In this document: piece by piece, positions 9,040 to 19,679 of the stretch
Layout: each line of letters begins with the position of its first letter
Numbering within the stretch: position 1 is the first letter of the stretch
NCBI RefSeq assembly: GCF_033978795.1
Contig: NC_084634.1
Span: forward strand, 20,274,126-20,338,125
Length of the DNA stretch: 64,000 bases
From: Nerophis ophidion
Taxonomy: Eukaryota > Chordata > Actinopteri > Syngnathiformes > Syngnathidae
Direction of reading: 5' to 3'
The notes under the pieces: model-generated
The model's input: the letters and a program-made list of their open reading frames with translations, nothing else
The model's database searches: none
Told to the model about the DNA's origin: nothing
Made by a program: the position numbers and the translations under genes

Positions 9040-9790
9040 ATAACACATAAAACATGGAATTAGAAGTGAACAGTACCCATCCCTACCAGCAAGTGTTGTT
9101 GTACTGGAAACTAATTTACAAACACAACTTCATCACACACAATACTCCACTATGGAATTGTTCTTATATTAAAATGAGAAACAAATCCATCTTTGTACAG
9201 CAATGGTTTGAAAAAGGCATTTGGTCACTGATGCACTTATTGACTGATAAAAATATGTTAATATTTGAAGATTTCATTAAGTACGACCTGCAAATAAACA
9301 AAATATTACAACATTTAAAAAGGCTTTCATTCAAAATATTCTAGTTACTGCATCTTTTTTAATTCTTTACTATTTCTTCTTCTTATTATTTTTTTTATCT
9401 GGAACAAAAAAATACTCACAACTTAAAGTTTCCATTCTTTCCAAGACGGAATTGACCACTTAAAATATTTTGGATGTTGTTTTGCAATTAGATACAACAT
9501 TTGTTGGTTCTGTGATTGGGAAACACAATAAACAGTTTATTTTATGAATGTATGAAAAGTAAATCTCTGTGGGATGATGTACAATATTGGCTTTTGTCTG
9601 ACACTCCAAACTTTGACTGATATTGATGTTGTTTTGGGGATGTTGAAAAAGAAAAAAAAAACATTGAAAAAAATGTTTAAAACACAATACTGGATTTATT
9701 TGATTTATCCACAAATGTAAGTTTGTAAAAACAACCCCATCCTTCCACAAAAACTCAGCCATTTTCTCTCACTTGTATATTGCATAAAGG
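9040..9790 (+). mobile_element. L1/Tx1-type LINE 3' fragment
   Basis: A 96-codon frame at 9054-9344 reads LLYWKLIYKHNF, NTPLWNCSYIKMRNKSIF, then QQWFEKGIWSLMHLL, the WN...W..GI..l.dl pattern at the C-terminal end of L1/Tx1 reverse transcriptases. Further down (to ~9780) frameshifted remnants still resemble the terminal part, such as SLWDDVQYWLLSD. No RT catalytic motifs remain. 8961-9040 holds nothing recognised. Confidence 0.6.
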
Positions 9791-10120
9791 TCTGGGGACA
9801 TACATATAAAATAATCACAACACAATCATCATAATACAGAGTAATAACGGTAATGAATAAAATAGATTATAGAGACCCAACAAATGATTCAAAGAGACAC
9901 ATATTTTAAAATTGTATAAAAGACAACTGTTCAAATGATGTATGAAGTAAATAATAATATGCTTCCTGAAGTGGTCCAGAAGATGTTTCAGATGTGAACC
10001 AGTACATATGTATATCATATAAAGGTGACAATCTATGGGGTTATTAACAATTACAAATACAAATATGTAATACTTCAATATTTCATATAAATAGGTCTAA
10101 AATTGTATGATGAATATACA

Positions 10121-10161
<41 letters not shown>

Positions 10162-10476
10162 GAGAGAGAGAGAGAGTGTGTGTGTATGTGTATACATACA
10201 CACATGTTTATTGCATGTAAAATATGTATTTTACTGTTTACTCTCACTTTTTTACTCAAATTGTTCTGTCCATTTTTTAACAAAAGTACACAATGTTGCA
10301 TATTAATGCATGTACTTGACTGAAAAAAGCATTACTATAAAATGTCTAATCTATAAATGTAAAGATCATATTAAACAGATTGTTAGACAAACAACATTGT
10401 CACACATGTTATATGTGCTGATGTTGTTAGAAAGTCAAAATGAAAGTCTGGACAGTTTATTTCAAATCCTGCAGTT
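9791..10476 (-). other. 3' flank of the zinc-finger pseudogene
   Basis: Noncoding sequence whose reverse complement matches the 3' flank of the zinc-finger exon at 50.9-52.1 kb. Shared pieces include the block around CATCTGAAACATCTTCTGGA and the end GTCCCCAGACCTTTATGCA. In this copy the stretch is continuous; in the other it is broken by a LINE. A compound (TA)n/(GA)n/(TG)n microsatellite occupies 10122-10205. Confidence 0.6.
10122..10205. repeat. compound (TA)n-(GA)n-(TG)n microsatellite
   Basis: TA repeats to about 10160, then AGAGAG and TGTGTG tracts. Confidence 0.9.
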
Positions 10477-12080
10477 TCATTTGCTGCTGCTGTTCTCACC
10501 AGCACACTTGTGTTTCTTACACTGGTACTTAGAAGACAATCTTTCACCACACACACTGCAACTCAACACTTTCTCTCCTGGGTGTCTTCTCATGTGTCTT
10601 ACAAGCTTTGATCGTCAACAAAAGCTTCTGTTGCAGATTCAGCAGGAATGTGATTTTTCACCACTGTGTGTTCTGTTGTGTCTTTTCAAATGTTGACTTT
10701 GTGCAAAGCATTTACCACAGATTGAACAGGAGAAAGGTTTTTCACCAATGTGTGTTCTCATGTGTACTTTCAAACCCTGACTTTTAACAAAGCCTTTACC
10801 ACAGATTGAACAGGAAAAAGGTTTTTCTCCAGTGTGTGTTCTCATGTGTCTTTTCAAACTCTGATTTTGTGCAAAAACCTTTACCACAGATTGAACAAGA
10901 AAAAGGTTTTTCACCATTGTGTGTTCTCATGTGTACTTTCAAACTCTGACTTTCAACAAAACCTTTACCACAGGTAGAACAGGAAAAAGGTTTTTCACCA
11001 GTGTGTGTTCTCTTGTGTCTTTTCAAATGTTGACTTTCTCTAAAACCTTTACCACAGATTGAACAGGAAAAAGGTTTTTCACCGGTGTGTGTTCTCATGT
11101 GTACCTTCAAATTGATACTTTGTGTAAAACCTTTACTACAGAGTGAACAAGAAAAAGGTTTTTCTCTAGTGTGTGTTCTAATATGTCTTTTCAAACTCTG
11201 ACTTTGTGTAAAACCTTTACCACAGGTTGAACAGGAAAAACGTTTTTCACCAGTGTGTGTTCTCATGTGTACTTTCAAATTGATACTTTGTCTAAAACCT
11301 TTACTGCAGAGTGAACAAGAAAAAGGTTTTTCTCCAGTGTGTGTTCTCATGTGTCTTTTCAGACGACTTTGGTATTTAAAGGTTTTGTGAGAGTGAGAAC
11401 ATGTGAAGTGAGTGTTGTCAGTGTGACATGTCTTATCATCTTTAGAGTCTTCATCATCAGTGTCAGGAGAGTGTGACGTTGTGTCCTCACTATCTGATAG
11501 TGGAGCTAAGAGCTTGTCTGCTTGTGATCCTCCACAGTGGTCTCCATCAGCTTCTGTTGTCATGTGTTGTGTTGAGCTGCTGCTTGGAGGCTCCCCCCCT
11601 CCCCTCTCCTCACTTTCACCTTTCACCTCATCATCTTCACTCTTCACAGGGACACCAGTCACTGGGAACTCCTCCAACCATTTAGGCTGACTGATGCCCT
11701 CTTCCTCCTCTTCCTCTCTAATGTGCGGCGGCTCTTGGTCCTCCTCTTGCTCCTTAAAGTGAGGGGTCAGTGGATCCTCCTCTTCCTTTTTAATGTGAGG
11801 TGTCAGCGGGTTCTCTTGCTCCTTAAAGTGAGGGGTAAGTGGATCCTCCTCTTCCTTTTTGATGTGTAAGATCAGTGGGTCCTCCGCTTGCCTTTTATTG
11901 TGAAGGGTCAGTTTAACATTATGGGTCTGTGGCGTCTCATGTTTCGCTTTATTGTGGGGGGCTGTGGGTCCTCTACTCCCTCTTTAATGTGTTGGGAATG
12001 CGGTACATCTTTTTCCTCTTTAATGTGGTGGGGCTGTGGCTCTTCTTCCTGCTCATGAGGAAGATGTCCTTTATTGAGTT
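10477..12080 (-). pseudogene. C2H2 zinc-finger gene, main exon, inactivated
   Basis: The minus-strand exon starts after the acceptor CCGCAG (border 12080/12081) in phase 1 with ELNKGHLPHEQEEEPQPHHI. Acidic repeats of HIKKEEEDPLTPHFKEQE type follow, then a linker EEFPVTGVPVKSEDDEVKGE and about eight fingers of FSCSICGKGF...H-x3-H-TGEKP form plus a degenerate first finger (CSHSHKTF). Lesions seen: a frameshift near 11958 in the acidic part, a one-T insertion near 10875 inside finger 6, and in-frame TGA codons at 10639-10641 and about 10613. The family end equivalent to the intact paralogue lies at 10477. Such proteins are nuclear DNA-binding factors. The open paralogue is at 50898-52057 in inverted orientation. 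Confidence 0.8.
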
Positions 12081-12758
12081 CTGCGGAACAGGAGAAAACA
12101 AACATTCTTCAGAAAAGTCCAGCTTTGCTCAATCACATGAGACATTGTCCTACACCAAGAAATTATTTCACAATCTCATCAGTTTCCCCTCACAGCAGTC
12201 AGGGTACTTCCAGCTGACACATGAAGAAGACCTTCAGAGGAATGCTTTTTCAGGCCAACATCCAATCCATTTTATTCATATAAAAACAGTCTAAAAGTCA
12301 TTCCTACAATCCTTAATGGTAGACGCCATACATGAAAGTGTGCTGTTCTCCCTCTGAATAAGTCATACACACACAGGAAATAATGTACCACATGCCAGCC
12401 TCCATGCAGTAGTACTAGTGATGAGCTCCCCCTGCTGGTGGACTATAATTAGTCATTTTCCTATTCATCTTTAGAGACATGTCTGTTATAAAAGAAGCAT
12501 GAGCACAGTCAACATGTTGGCCAAGAAAGATGACATCTGTTTTGCTTTCATTTAGATAGTGTCACCACAGTTAAACTGGGAAGAAGTAATCAGATTACCG
12601 ACTACACCTTCAAAAGATAACTTGTTTACCTTATTAATAATAGTAATAATGGATTATATTATTTAGTGCGTTACTAGACACTCAAATTGCGTTAGAGTGA
12701 GAACTGAGAAGGCATCATTCATGCAGTCCACACATTCAATCAAAATCAGTATCAGACG
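12081..12758 (-). other. intron, no further gene seen
   Basis: Sequence upstream of the finger exon. It contains A/T-rich unique-looking DNA and near 12740 the start of a LINE 3' tail (AATCAGTATCAG) continued beyond the next element. Confidence 0.4.
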
Positions 12759-12760
12759 TA

Positions 12761-13650
12761 CCGTATTCCCTTGAATTGCCGCCGGGTATATAGTATGCAC
12801 CTGCCTAGAATTACTGCCGGGTCAAACACGTTTCGCAAACTAATTAGCGCATGCTTAGCATTACCGCCGGCTCAGGATTAAAGCCGGGTCAAACTCGTTT
12901 CGCCAAATAATTAGCATATGCCTACAATTCCCGCCGGGTCAAACTTGTCACGTCACGAGTGACACATCACCTGTCATCATTTTCAAAATGGAGGAGGTTG
13001 ATTTCAAAAATTTGAAATCGCATAAAAGGAAGAAAATTAAGAGCTATTCAGTAGGATTTAAGGTCCAAGTTATTGAATATGCTAAAAAGAACAGTAAGCA
13101 GCTATGTTTTATTAATATACCGTAGCTGCGTGTGTCAAATATGAGTCATTAAATGACTCCCGCCTCCTGGTGGTAGAGGGCGCTAGTGATCCTTCTTGCG
13201 ACTACTCGGCTGAAGAAGAAGTGACAACAAGCAGCAAGAGTGAGCAGCGTGTGTTTATTTTTTCCTCTCGCTTGCACTTTTAACATGGAGGATTACATAT
13301 CTAAAATAAAACCGTTTTCTAAACTGGACTTTCAATCGAAGCAGGAGGTAATAATGGAAGATCTCCATTGAGACAGAGAGACTTTTAAAACTGAAGAAAG
13401 ATAAGGAGGACTTCTATAAACAAGTTATCGATGCTTTTGATCAGAAGGAGCTGCGCATAGACATCATTTATAAGTAAAGGTAAGACCATAATAACTTTTT
13501 TCTATTAAATGTGCTTTTCATGATGTATCCTTACATCACACTCAAATTTTTAAGCGCAGGCCTAAATACACCGCATCCCTTTGGTAAGTGCCGGAGTGAG
13601 AAGAGGTTTTACATTAATTAGCGCCCCGGCGGCAATTCAAGGAAATACGG
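12761..13650 (+). mobile_element. pogo-like DNA transposon, TA target, non-autonomous
   Basis: Inverted ends CCGTATTCCCTTGAATTGCC and GGCAATTCAAGGAAATACGG are flanked by TA (12759-12760, 13651-13652). The LINE-tail sequence on both sides joins cleanly at a single TA. The interior has several CCGGGTCAAAC repeats near the left end and two short coding starts (12988-13093 and 13285-13371). TA target plus a Jerky/CENP-B-type N-terminus suggests a pogo/Tigger relative; no DDE domain remains. Confidence 0.6.
12988..13093 (+). pseudogene. N-terminus of a pogo/Jerky-type transposase
   Basis: ATG at 12988 encodes MEEVDFKNLKSHKRKKIKSY then SVGFKVQVIEYAKKN, ending at a GTAAGC donor-like site. A basic run followed by Y-S-x-x-F-K-x-x-V-I-x-Y-A is the start of the helix-turn-helix in CENP-B/Jerky/Tigger transposases. 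The rest is deleted. A second ATG at 13285 opens a 28-codon frame (MEDYISKIKPFSKLDFQSKQ...) of unknown origin. Confidence 0.5.
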
Positions 13651-13760
13651 TACTTTATTAATCCCCGAGGGGAAGTTAAAACTTTCAGCAATATGGTAAG
13701 ATACATTTAATAATAATAATAATAAGTAGATGAGGCAATTGTTCCAAGGAATTGTGTGAA
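13651..13760 (-). mobile_element. LINE 3' tail fragment
   Basis: CTTTATTAATCCCCGAGGGG, with the AATCAG repeats left of the pogo-like element, is the reverse of a common teleost LINE 3' end (GGGGATTAATAAAG...CTGATTCTG). The same tail occurs near 41520 and 56690. An (AAT)n run follows. 13761-13870 has no recognised feature. Confidence 0.5.
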
Positions 13761-14325
13761 TGCAGACAATTCTCACAACACCACAACACTTCTTCTCTCA
13801 CCTTCCCAAAGTAATAATCTAGTCAATAATCACTGAACTTCACAAAAAAATAAGGCATATTATATCAACAATGACTTTTTTTCAAGATGGCGCCCCCCGT
13901 GACTGACGTCTTTGCGTCGTCGTCCTGACAACATTTACGTTTTTTTATTTATTATCCAAACCCCGTTTCCATATGAGTTGGGAAATTGTGTTAGATGTAA
14001 ATATAAACGGAATACAATGATTTGCAAATCCTTTTCAAGCCATATTCAGTTGAATATGCTACAAAGACAACATATTTGATGTTCAAACTCATAAACTTTT
14101 TTTTGTTGTTGCAAATAATAATTAACTTAGAATTTCATGGCTGCAACACGTGCCTAAGTAGTTGGGAAAGGGCATGTTCACCACTGTGTTTCATCACCTT
14201 TTCTTTTAACAACACTCAATAAACGTTTGGAAACTGAGGAAACTAATTGTTGAAGCTTTGAAAGTGGAATTCTTTCCCATTCTAGTTTTATGTAGAGCTT
14301 CAGTCCTTCAATAGTCCGGTGTCTT

Positions 14326-14695
14326 CCATCCATCCATTTTCCACCGCTTATTCCCTTTTGGGGTCGCTGGCGCCCATCTCAGCCACAATCGGGCAGAAGG
14401 CGGGGTACACCCCGGACAAGTCTCCACCTCATCGCAGGGCCAACACAGATAGACAGACAACATTCACATTCACATTCACACACTAGGGACCATTTAGTGT
14501 TGCCAATCAACCTATCCCCAGGTGCATGTCTTTGGAAGTAGGAGGAAGCCGGAGTACCCGGAGGGAACCCACGCATTCACGGGGAGAACATGCAAACTCC
14601 ACACAGAAAGATCCCGAGCCTGGGATTGAACCCAAGACTACAGGACCTTCGTATTGTGAGGCAGACGCACTAACCCTTCTGCCACCGTGAAGCCC
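14326..14695 (-). mobile_element. full-length V-SINE
   Basis: On the minus strand the order is a tRNA-like head (GGCTTCACGGTGGCAGAAGG, B-box-like GGTTCAATCCC), the conserved central V domain (CATGTTCTCCCCGTGAATGC, TCCTCCTACTTCCAAAGACA) and the tail AGGGAATAAGCGGTGGAAAA with ATGGATGG. A 13-bp duplication AGTCCGGTGTCTT flanks it at 14313-14325 and 14696-14708. The central block is the hallmark of the vertebrate V-SINE superfamily. Confidence 0.85.
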
Positions 14696-14895
14696 AGTCC
14701 GGTGTCTTGTTGTCGTATTTTACACTTCATAATGCGCCACACATTTTCCATGGGAGACATGTCTGGACTGCAGGCAGGCCAGTCTGGTACCTGCACTCTT
14801 TTACTACGAAGCCACGCTGTTGTAACACGTGGCTTGGCATTGTTTTGCTGAAATAAGCAGGGGCGTCCATGATAACGTTGCTTTGATGACAACAT

Positions 14896-15280
14896 CCATC
14901 CCATCCCATCCATTTTCTACCGCTTATTCCCTTACGGGTTCGCGGGGGGCGCTGGCGCCTATCTCAGCTACAATCGGGCGGAAGGCAGGGTACACCCTGG
15001 ACAAGTCGCCACCTCATCGCAGGGCCAACACAGATAGACAGACAACATTCACACTCACATTCACACACTAGGGACAATTTAGTGTTGCCAATCAACCTAT
15101 CCCCAGGTGCATGTCTTTGGAAGTGGGAGGAAGCCGGAGTACCCGGAGGGAACCCACGCATTCACGGGGAGAACATGCAAACTCCACACAGAAAGATCCC
15201 GAGCCCGGGATTGAACCCAGGACTGCAGGAACTTCGTATTGTGAGGCAGACGCACTAACCCCTCTGCCACCGTGAAGCCC
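14896..15280 (-). mobile_element. second full-length V-SINE in the same Tc1 copy
   Basis: Same family and orientation as the element at 14326, only ~200 bp away. The target repeat is short (ACAT at 14892-14895 and 15281-15284). Comparison with Tc1 copy 2, where GACAACATATGTTGC is unbroken, confirms the site. Confidence 0.85.
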
Positions 15281-15334
15281 ACATATGTTGCTCCAAAACC
15301 TGTATGGACCATTCAGCATTAATGGTGCCTTCAC

Positions 15335-16582
15335 AGATGTGTAAGTTACCCATGCCTTGGGCACTAATACACCCCCATACCATCACACATGTGTAAGTTA
15401 CCCATGCCTTGGGCACTAATACACCCCCATACCATCACACATGTGTAAGTTACCCATGCCTTGGCCACTAATACACCCCCATACCATCACACATGTGTAA
15501 GTTACCCATGCCTTGGGCACTAATACACCCCCATACCATCACACATGTGTAAGTTACCCATGCCTTGGGCACTAATACACCCCCATACCATCACACATGT
15601 GTAAGTTACCCATGCCTTGGGCACTAATACACCCCCATACCATCACACATGTGTAAGTTACCCATGTCTTGGGTACTAATACACCCCCATACCATCACAC
15701 ATGTGTAAGTTACCCATGTCTTGGGCACTAATACACCCCCATACCATCACAGATGTGTAAGTTACCCATGCCTTGGGCACTAATACACCCCCATACCATC
15801 ACACATGTGTAAGTTACCCATGCCTTGGCCACTAATACACCCCCATACCATCACACATGTGTAAGTTACCCATGCCTTGGGCACTAATACACCCCCATAC
15901 CATCACACATGTGTAAGTTACCCATGCCTTGGGCACTAATACACCCCCATACCATCACACATGTGTAAGTTACCCATGTCTTGGGCACTAATACACCCCC
16001 ATACCATCACACATGTGTAAGTTACCCATGCCTTGGGCACTAATACACCCCCATACCATCACACATGTGTAAGTTACCCATGCCTTGGCCACTAATACAC
16101 CCCCATACCATCACACATGTGTAAGTTACCCATGCCTTGGGCACTAATACACCCCCATACCATCACACATGTGTAAGTTACCCATGCCTTGGGCACTAAT
16201 ACACCCCCATACCATCACACATGTGTAAGTTACCCATGCCTTGGGCACTAATACACCCCCATACCATCACACATGTGTAAGTTACCCATGCCTTGGGCAC
16301 TAATACACCCCCATACCATCACACATGTGTAAGTTACCCATGCCTTGGGCACTAATACACCCCCATACCATCACACATGTGTAAGTTACCCATGCCTTGG
16401 GCACTAATACACCCCCATACCATCACACATGTGTAAGTTACCCATGTCTTGGGCACTAATACACCCCCATACCATCACACATGTGTAAGTTACCCATGCC
16501 TTGGGCACTAATACACCCCCATACCATCACAGATGTGTAAGTTACCCATGCCTTGGGCACTAATACACCCCCATACCATCAC
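15335..16582. repeat. minisatellite, 24 units of 52 bp, from transposase DNA
   Basis: The array is 1248 bases, exactly 24 x 52. Each unit runs ACATGTGTAAGTTACCCATG then CCTTGGGCACTAATACACCC and CCATACCATCAC. The same sequence occurs once in Tc1 copies 2 (48345-48390) and 3 (reverse, 61540-61590), where it encodes the MVWGCISAQGMGNLH part of the transposase. Variants: GGCC in units 3, 10 and 15; GTCTT in units 7, 8, 13 and 22; AGATGTG in units 1, 9 and 24. 52 is not a multiple of three, so no continuous protein is encoded. Confidence 0.97.
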
Positions 16583-16943
16583 ACATGCTGATTTTTCAAC
16601 TTTGCGCCTAAAACAATCCGGACGGTTATTTTCCTTTTTGTTCCTGAGTACACCACATCCACAGTTTCCAAATATAATTTGAAATGAGGACTCGTCAGAC
16701 CACGGAACACTTTTCCACTTTGCATCAGTCCATCTTTGATGAGCTCGGGCCCAGCCAAGCCGGCGGTGTTTCAGGGTGTTGTTGGTAAATGGGTTTGGCT
16801 TTGCATAGTAGAGTTTTAACTTGCACTTACAAATGTAGCGACCAACTGTAGTTACTGACTGTGGTTTTATGAAGTGTTCCTGAGCCCCTGTGGTGATATC
16901 CTCTACGCACTGATGTCAGTTTTTGATGCAGTACCGCCTAAGG

Positions 16944-18103
16944 CAGGGGTAGGGAACCTATGGCTCTAGAGCCAGATGGGGCTCTTTTGATGACTGCACC
17001 TGGCTCTCAGATAAATCTTAGCTGACATTGCTAAACATGGTAAGTAATGAATAATTCTGCCGGTAATCATAGTGTCAAAAATAACGTTCAAAATATAAAA
17101 TATTTTCATGCATTTTAATCCATCCATCCGGTTTCTACCGCACCTGTTCAAGAAGTCGCATTAATGGTAAGAAGTATTTTATTTATTGTTGGTTAGCTTC
17201 AGAATAACAATGTTATTAAAAAGAATAAGAGACTTATTATACTCAAAAAATGTTGGACTTACTTAAAAATGAATGCATCATCATCATTTATTGTTATTCC
17301 TTTCATTAAAATGCATATATACAAGCCACGTACAATTGACACTTTCATTGTTTTTTTTGTTTCTTATACATTTCCATGATCAGAAAGGAGCAGATGGAAG
17401 AATAATATTCTTATATTTATCTGCCCCCTTTTTAACACCAATTATTTTCGATGACTTTATAACTGTTCCCTCCAACAACACCCGAACTCCAACATACTTT
17501 TCAATTGTCCTTTAAGTATTTTCACAATGACACGTCCAATCAGATCAAAATTCAGTTTGATATAATTCCAGTTTTCTCTTTTTATAACTCTTTTTAAAAA
17601 CAAAGGTATTCTCACAGCTTTTTAAGTCTTTGTTTAGAGAATATCATGCTTTCACAGCAACAACAGACAAGCACATTTGTTTCAAATTTGTTGGCACTCT
17701 TGGATGTTTAAAGTCATACGGCCTTCTGTGGTTCTCATCTTCAGATGTGAACACACAACTTTTGTACGTCCTTTGGAAGAATTGTATTTCTCGCTTTGAA
17801 CATCATTAATAGACTATTCAATTCTACAATGTCTTTTAGTTTTAGTAATTGTGACCTAATGAAGTGGTTTTGTGTGGTCGCTATATCGTACTTTAAAAAT
17901 TATACAAATTGCTCTTTTCTGTGAAATAAAAGCATTATGTTGATATGATATGTATTTCCCAATATTTCTGCACAATAATTGAAATAAGATAGAATAATAG
18001 TTGTATTCAGTCTTAAAAAAAATATTATATGGCTCTCACGGAAATACTTTTTAAAATATTTGGCTTGTATGGCTCTCTCAGCTAAAAAGGTTCCCGACCC
18101 CTG
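16944..18103. mobile_element. non-autonomous hAT element
   Basis: Ends CAGGGGTAGGGAACC and GGTTCCCGACCCCTG with a perfect 8-bp duplication GCCTAAGG (16936-16943, 18104-18111). 1160 bp, AT-rich, no transposase. Subterminal repeats of TGGCTCT occur at both ends (TATGGCTCTAGAGCC; TATGGCTCTCTCAGC). Confidence 0.9.
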
Positions 18104-18225
18104 GCCTAAGGGATCAAAGGTCCGTAATATCATTGCTTATGTGCAGTGATTTCCCCAGATTCTCTGAACCGTTTGATGATTTTACGGACCGTAGATGGTA
18201 AAACCCTAAATTCCTTGCCATAGCT

Positions 18226-19186
18226 CAGGTGTGCCCACACTTTTTCTGCAGGCGAGCTACTTTTCAATTGACCAACTCGAGGGGATCTACCTCATTTATA
18301 TATATCATTTATATTTATTTATTTATGAAAGAGACATTTTTGTAAACAAGTTAAATGTGTTTAATGATAATACAAGCATGTGTAACACATATAGATGTCT
18401 TTCTTTCACGAAGACAAGAATATAAGTTGGTGTATTACCTGATTCTGATGACTTGCATTGATTGGAATCAGACAGTAATGATGATAACCCCCACATTTTC
18501 AAATGGAGGAGGAACAAAGTTGTCCTTTCTGTACAATACCACATGAAAGTGATTGGTTTTTGGCATCTAATTCATCCAGCTTCCATACACTTTACAAGAA
18601 AAACATTGGCGGCAAATTCCGTAGCTTGCTTGATTGACATTCACGGCACCCGAGGGTCTTGTGAGATGACGCTGGCTGCTGCCAGTTCATTATTATGAAA
18701 AAATGACAGAGAGGAAGGCGAGAAACACTTTTTATTTCAACAGACTCTCGCGCCGTCCCTTCCGTCAAAACTCTAAAGGCCGACTGCACATTTCCTATCT
18801 TCACAATAAAAGCCCTGCTTCATGCTGCCTGCGCTAACAAAATAAGAGTCTCGGAAAGCTGGCGTGCACAAGTGATGTGCACGCCAGCTTTCTGAGGGAT
18901 CGCTTGTGCACGCCAGTTTTCCGAGACTCTGTATTTAGTTAGCGCATGAAATAAAAAGTGTTTCTCGCCTTCCTCTCGGTCATATTTTCATAATAATGAT
19001 CTTGCAGCAGCCAGCGTCATCTCACAAGACCCTCCGGTACCGTGAATGTCATTTAAGTGACGTCTTGGTGAAGATTGATGATCACTAATTTTGAGGTCTA
19101 TTTTTTTTAAAAGCCTGGCTCGAGATCGACTGACACACCCCCCGCGGTTGACTGGTAGCTCGCGATCGACATAATGGGCACCCCTG
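18226..19186. mobile_element. non-autonomous hAT element with internal fold-back
   Basis: Ends CAGGTGTGCCCA and TGGGCACCCCTG, with near-perfect 8-bp duplications CCATAGCT / CAATAGCT. 961 bp. Its right half is a large palindrome: 18635-18745 (GTCTTGTGAGATGACGCTGG ... GAGAAACACTTTTTATTTCA) is repeated inverted at 18950-19060, and inner arms with GTGCACGCCAGCTTT lie at 18855-18925. Confidence 0.85.
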
Positions 19187-19679
19187 CAATAGCTTGTTGA
19201 GAAATGTTGTTCTAAAACTGTTCGACAATTTGCTTACAAAATGATGATACTCTACCAATCCTTCTTTGTGAATTACTTAACATTTCACGGAAACTGCTTT
19301 TATACCCAATCATGGCACCCACCTGTTCCCAATTAGCCTGCACACCTGTGGGATGTTCCAAATAAGTGTTTGATGAGCATTCCTCTACTTAATACGTATT
19401 CATTGCCACCTTTCCCAACTTCTTTGTCATGTGTTGCTGGCATCAAATTCTATAGGTAATGATTATTTGCAACAAGAAAAAAGTTTATCAGTTTGAACAT
19501 CAATTATGTTGTCTTTGTAGCATATTCAACTGAATATGGCTTGAAAATTTTTTGCAGATCATTGTATTCAGTTTATATTTACATCTAACACAATTTCCCA
19601 ACTCATATGGAAACGGGGTTTGTAGTACTAATTTGCATCCTAAATGCAAAGTTTTTGCATGAAACAGTGAGATATAACA

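Larger units (their letters stand above)
13957..19622 (-). mobile_element. Tc1-like transposon copy 1, heavily nested
   Basis: Ends read CAAACCCCGTTTCCATATGA and its inverse, with TA on the right and a mutated TC on the left. Removing nested DNA leaves about 1.5 kb, usual for Tc1/mariner. Minus-strand transposase remnants include FQQNNAKPRV and SPDMSPMENVWRIMK; the second catalytic Asp of the family (QQDN) is Asn here. Nested: V-SINEs at 14326 and 14896, a minisatellite at 15335, hATs at 16944 and 18226. The transposase frame is destroyed by these and by frameshifts. Confidence 0.85.

Noticed and set aside
15335..16582. CRISPR-like array
   Set aside because: Units are contiguous 52-mers without spacers, derived from Tc1 transposase DNA in a vertebrate genome; a minisatellite.
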